From Sphingomonas sp. PP-CE-3G-477 (GTDB taxonomy: Bacteria > Pseudomonadota > Alphaproteobacteria > Sphingomonadales > Sphingomonadaceae), in contig NZ_QAOF01000004.1 in the NCBI RefSeq assembly GCF_003050745.1, positions 248,001-312,000 on the forward strand: 64,000 bases of DNA. Reading direction: 5' to 3'. The notes under the pieces are model-generated. The model had not been told where the DNA came from. It searched no databases and saw nothing but the letters and a program-made list of their open reading frames with translations. Of this stretch, positions 61,912-64,000 are shown piece after piece. Made by a program: the position numbers and the translations under genes. The stretch's first letter is position 1, and each line of letters begins with the position of its first letter.

Positions 61912-64000
61912 CTAGTAGATTCCGCCTTGTCTTTGCAAGAAATCGCTATCGCGCGGGGCTTCGGCCTTCTTCACCGCGGTCGTCGTCGTAGCAGCCGTGG
62001 GGGCGACATCCGAGCGTCGCGCCGCACGCCGCGGTTCGCTCTCGGGCTTGAACGCCTCCCAGATCACCGCGGGTTTGGGATCGCTGGTGTCGGGCCACGT
62101 GCCATAGACCGGACGGCCGCTACCGCGATCGATCCGGACCATGCGGATCCCGGCGGGCGCGCGGAACGGCAGCTTGGGCAGATCCTCATACGCCTTGACC
62201 GCGAACTGCTTGAAGATCGGCGCGGCGAGCGTCCCGCCCTGTGCTGCGCCACCGAGGTTCTTCGGCGTGTCGAAACCGATGTACAGTCCGCCGACGAACT
62301 GCGGCGTACCCCCGACGAACCACACGTCGGTCGGGCCGTTGTTGGTCCCGGTCTTGCCGAACATCGGCCGGTCGAGATCGCGCAACGTCACCGCGGTGCC
62401 GCGCTGGACGACGCCTTCGGTGATGTGGACCATCTGGTAGGCGGTCATCGCGTCGAGCACCTGGCGCTGGCGCGTGATCGGCCGCGGCATCGGCTTGCCG
62501 TCCCAGTCGGGCGCGTTGCAGCGATCGCAGGGCCGCCAGTTCTCGGGCCAGATCACTTTCCCGTGACGATCCTGGACGAAGTCGATCAGCGACGGCGGGC
62601 CGCCCTTGCCGTTGTTGGCGAGAATAGAATACGCGTTGACCATCCGCCCGACGGTCGTCTCGCCGGCGCCGAGCGCGTAGGACAGATACGGCGCGTAATC
62701 GCCGACGCCCATCTTCTTGATCGTCGCGACGACCTTGGGCATCCCGGTCTGCGCGGCGGCGCGCACCGTCATCAGGTTGCGCGACTGCTCGATACCCCAG
62801 CGCATCGTGTGCGGGCCGGACCCGCGCGAATTGCCGAAGTTGCGGAAGCATTTCTGCCCCAGCCGCGCGCCCTGATAGACGCAGAACGGCCCGTCGACGA
62901 TGATCGACGCGGGCGTCATGCCGTTGTCGAGCGCGGCGGAATAGACGATCGGCTTGATCGTCGAACCTGGCTGGCGCATCGCCTGAGTCGCGCGGTTGAA
63001 CGCTTGCAAGCGGTCGTCAAAGCCGCCCTGCATCGCCAGCACGCGGCCCGATGCCGGCTCCTCGACGACGAACGCGCCCGAGACCTTGGGGATCGCCCGC
63101 AGCGAAAAGTCGCCGCCGTCGGGCGCGACCGCGATGATGTCGCCGACCTTGATCGCGCCGAACGCGTTGCCGCCCTTGCCCCGCACCGGCATCTGCGCCG
63201 CGTAGCGCGGCAGCGTGCCGGTCTTGCCGGTGCGGAAGCCGAGGCTCCAGGCGTTACCGTCCTTGCCCGTCACGATCGCGGCGACCCAGTCGCGGTAATC
63301 GAGCGCGATATTGCTGTTGAGCAACGGCTGGAGCCAGTTGTCGTCCTCAATCTCGACATGACGGATCGGGCCGTTCCAGCCGCGTCCGCTGTCGAACCGC
63401 ACCAGACCATCACGCAGGGCTTGCTGCGCCAGATCCTGCAACTTCGCGTCGAACGACGTCCGCACCCACAGCCCGCCCGAATAGACGCTGTACGGCCCGT
63501 CCTTCGCGTTCTCGCCGAACTTCGCCATCAGCTGGCGGCGGACTTCCTCGACGAAATAGCCGCCGACGCTCTCGAACTTCGGCGTCCGCCGCATCACCGC
63601 GCCGAGCGGCTCGGCATTGGCCTGGTCATGCTGCGCGCGCGTGATGAAGCCGTTGTCGAGCATCCGGTTGAGCACATAGTTGCGTCGGATCATCGCGCGC
63701 TCGGTGTTGCGCATCGGATCGTAGTTCGACGGACCCTTGGGCAGGATGGCAAGATACGCCATCTGTGCGAGATCGAGCTGATCGAGCTCCTTGTCGAAAT
63801 ACGCATGGCTCGCGGCCTCGACGCCGAACGCGTTGCGGCCGAGCGCGATCTGGTTGAGGTACAGCTCGAGGATCTGCTCCTTGGTCAGCGTATCCTCGAT
63901 CTTGTACGCCAGCACCGCCTCGCGCAGTTTGCGCGACGGCGAATAGGCGTTGCCGATCAACAGGTTCTTCGCGACCTGCTGCGTGATCGTCGAGCCGCCC
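61912..64000 (-). CDS. mrcA: Penicillin-binding protein 1A, 5' end outside the window
   Basis: Bifunctional peptidoglycan synthase. About 695 residues are visible and the N-terminus lies beyond the right edge. The GT51 glycosyltransferase motif GGSTITQQVAKNLLIG is at the edge, followed by EQILELYLNQIALGRNAFGV. The transpeptidase has SxxK in QPGSTIKPIVYSAAL, SxN in EQSRNLMTVRAAA and KTG in FGKTGTNNGPTDVWF. An OB-like insert between the domains is typical of PBP1a in Gram-negatives. The C-terminal tail (~620-682) is low-complexity. Confidence 0.96.
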   Translation of the reverse strand, partial: GGSTITQQVAKNLLIGNAYSPSRKLREAVLAYKIEDTLTKEQILELYLNQIALGRNAFGVEAASHAYFDKELDQLDLAQMAYLAILPKGPSNYDPMRNTERAMIRRNYVLNRMLDNGFITRAQHDQANAEPLGAVMRRTPKFESVGGYFVEEVRRQLMAKFGENAKDGPYSVYSGGLWVRTSFDAKLQDLAQQALRDGLVRFDSGRGWNGPIRHVEIEDDNWLQPLLNSNIALDYRDWVAAIVTGKDGNAWSLGFRTGKTGTLPRYAAQMPVRGKGGNAFGAIKVGDIIAVAPDGGDFSLRAIPKVSGAFVVEEPASGRVLAMQGGFDDRLQAFNRATQAMRQPGSTIKPIVYSAALDNGMTPASIIVDGPFCVYQGARLGQKCFRNFGNSRGSGPHTMRWGIEQSRNLMTVRAAAQTGMPKVVATIKKMGVGDYAPYLSYALGAGETTVGRMVNAYSILANNGKGGPPSLIDFVQDRHGKVIWPENWRPCDRCNAPDWDGKPMPRPITRQRQVLDAMTAYQMVHITEGVVQRGTAVTLRDLDRPMFGKTGTNNGPTDVWFVGGTPQFVGGLYIGFDTPKNLGGAAQGGTLAAPIFKQFAVKAYEDLPKLPFRAPAGIRMVRIDRGSGRPVYGTWPDTSDPKPAVIWEAFKPESEPRRAARRSDVAPTAATTTTAVKKAEAPRDSDFLQRQGGIY

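Overview
The window comes from a GC-rich alphaproteobacterium, most likely Sphingomonas or a close sphingomonad. This rests on: the proA-nadD-rsfS-rlmH-envC-ctpA order; a COQ7-type demethoxyubiquinone hydroxylase; RNase E with an acidic insert in its S1 domain; a DUF721/DciA protein divergent from mutY; GlpX-type fructose bisphosphatase; BluB; a TorF-type porin; and an intergenic space crowded with palindromic repeats. Almost all of it is chromosomal core. I see no rRNA, tRNA, CRISPR array, insertion sequence or prophage.

Layout. 1-7.4 kb (+): 3' end of proA, a ParDE-like toxin-antitoxin pair, nadD, rsfS, rlmH, an EnvC-like activator, ctpA, dsbB, coq7 and an exported protein. 7.4-12.1 kb: DedA protein (-), aldo/keto reductase (+), then a two-gene minus-strand unit made of a radical SAM protein and a DUF4130-UdgX fusion, with a LexA-box-like site at its 5' end, and a 58-residue membrane protein just downstream of smc. 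12.1-17.8 kb (-): smc, two DsbA-like thioredoxins, dciA. 17.8-21.1 kb (+): mutY, a serine hydrolase and nudC, each joined by ATGA overlaps. 21.3-24.7 kb (-): luciferase-like oxidoreductase and a subtilase lipoprotein/autotransporter. 24.8-30.3 kb (+): HAD nucleotidase, dapD, glpX, CPBP protease, CocE-like hydrolase. 30.4-38 kb (-): ABC-2 transporter, ScsC-like DsbA, M48 protease, rne. 38.5-42 kb (+): amidase and OPT transporter. 42.3-46.5 kb (-): GH130, a two-domain glycosyltransferase, queF. 46.5-51.9 kb (+): FeS (6-4) photolyase, sulfurtransferase, metC, bluB, porin. 52.2-57.6 kb (-): folA, ribF, ileS, lspA and a DUF3035 lipoprotein, read from high to low coordinate. 57.7-64 kb: hemerythrin (-), thyA (-), short RadC-like (+), lipoprotein methyltransferase and prfB (-), and a 5'-truncated PBP1a gene (-).

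Most interesting items: (1) the radical SAM / DUF4130-UdgX pair, a family pair of unknown biochemistry, here with a GTTC-N7-GTTC site 3 bp from the first start codon and a hairpin that hides the UdgX ribosome binding site; (2) an about 40-codon in-frame insertion of a dispersed palindromic repeat inside ileS; (3) a toxin-antitoxin pair whose toxin stop overlaps the start of the essential nadD gene; (4) several families of dispersed palindromic repeats, two of them repeatedly found side by side, plus a separate 93-117 bp element present twice upstream of minus-strand genes.

Limits: gene identities come from motifs and remembered family features. No database search was run, and start codons were chosen by eye from ribosome binding sites and family N-termini.
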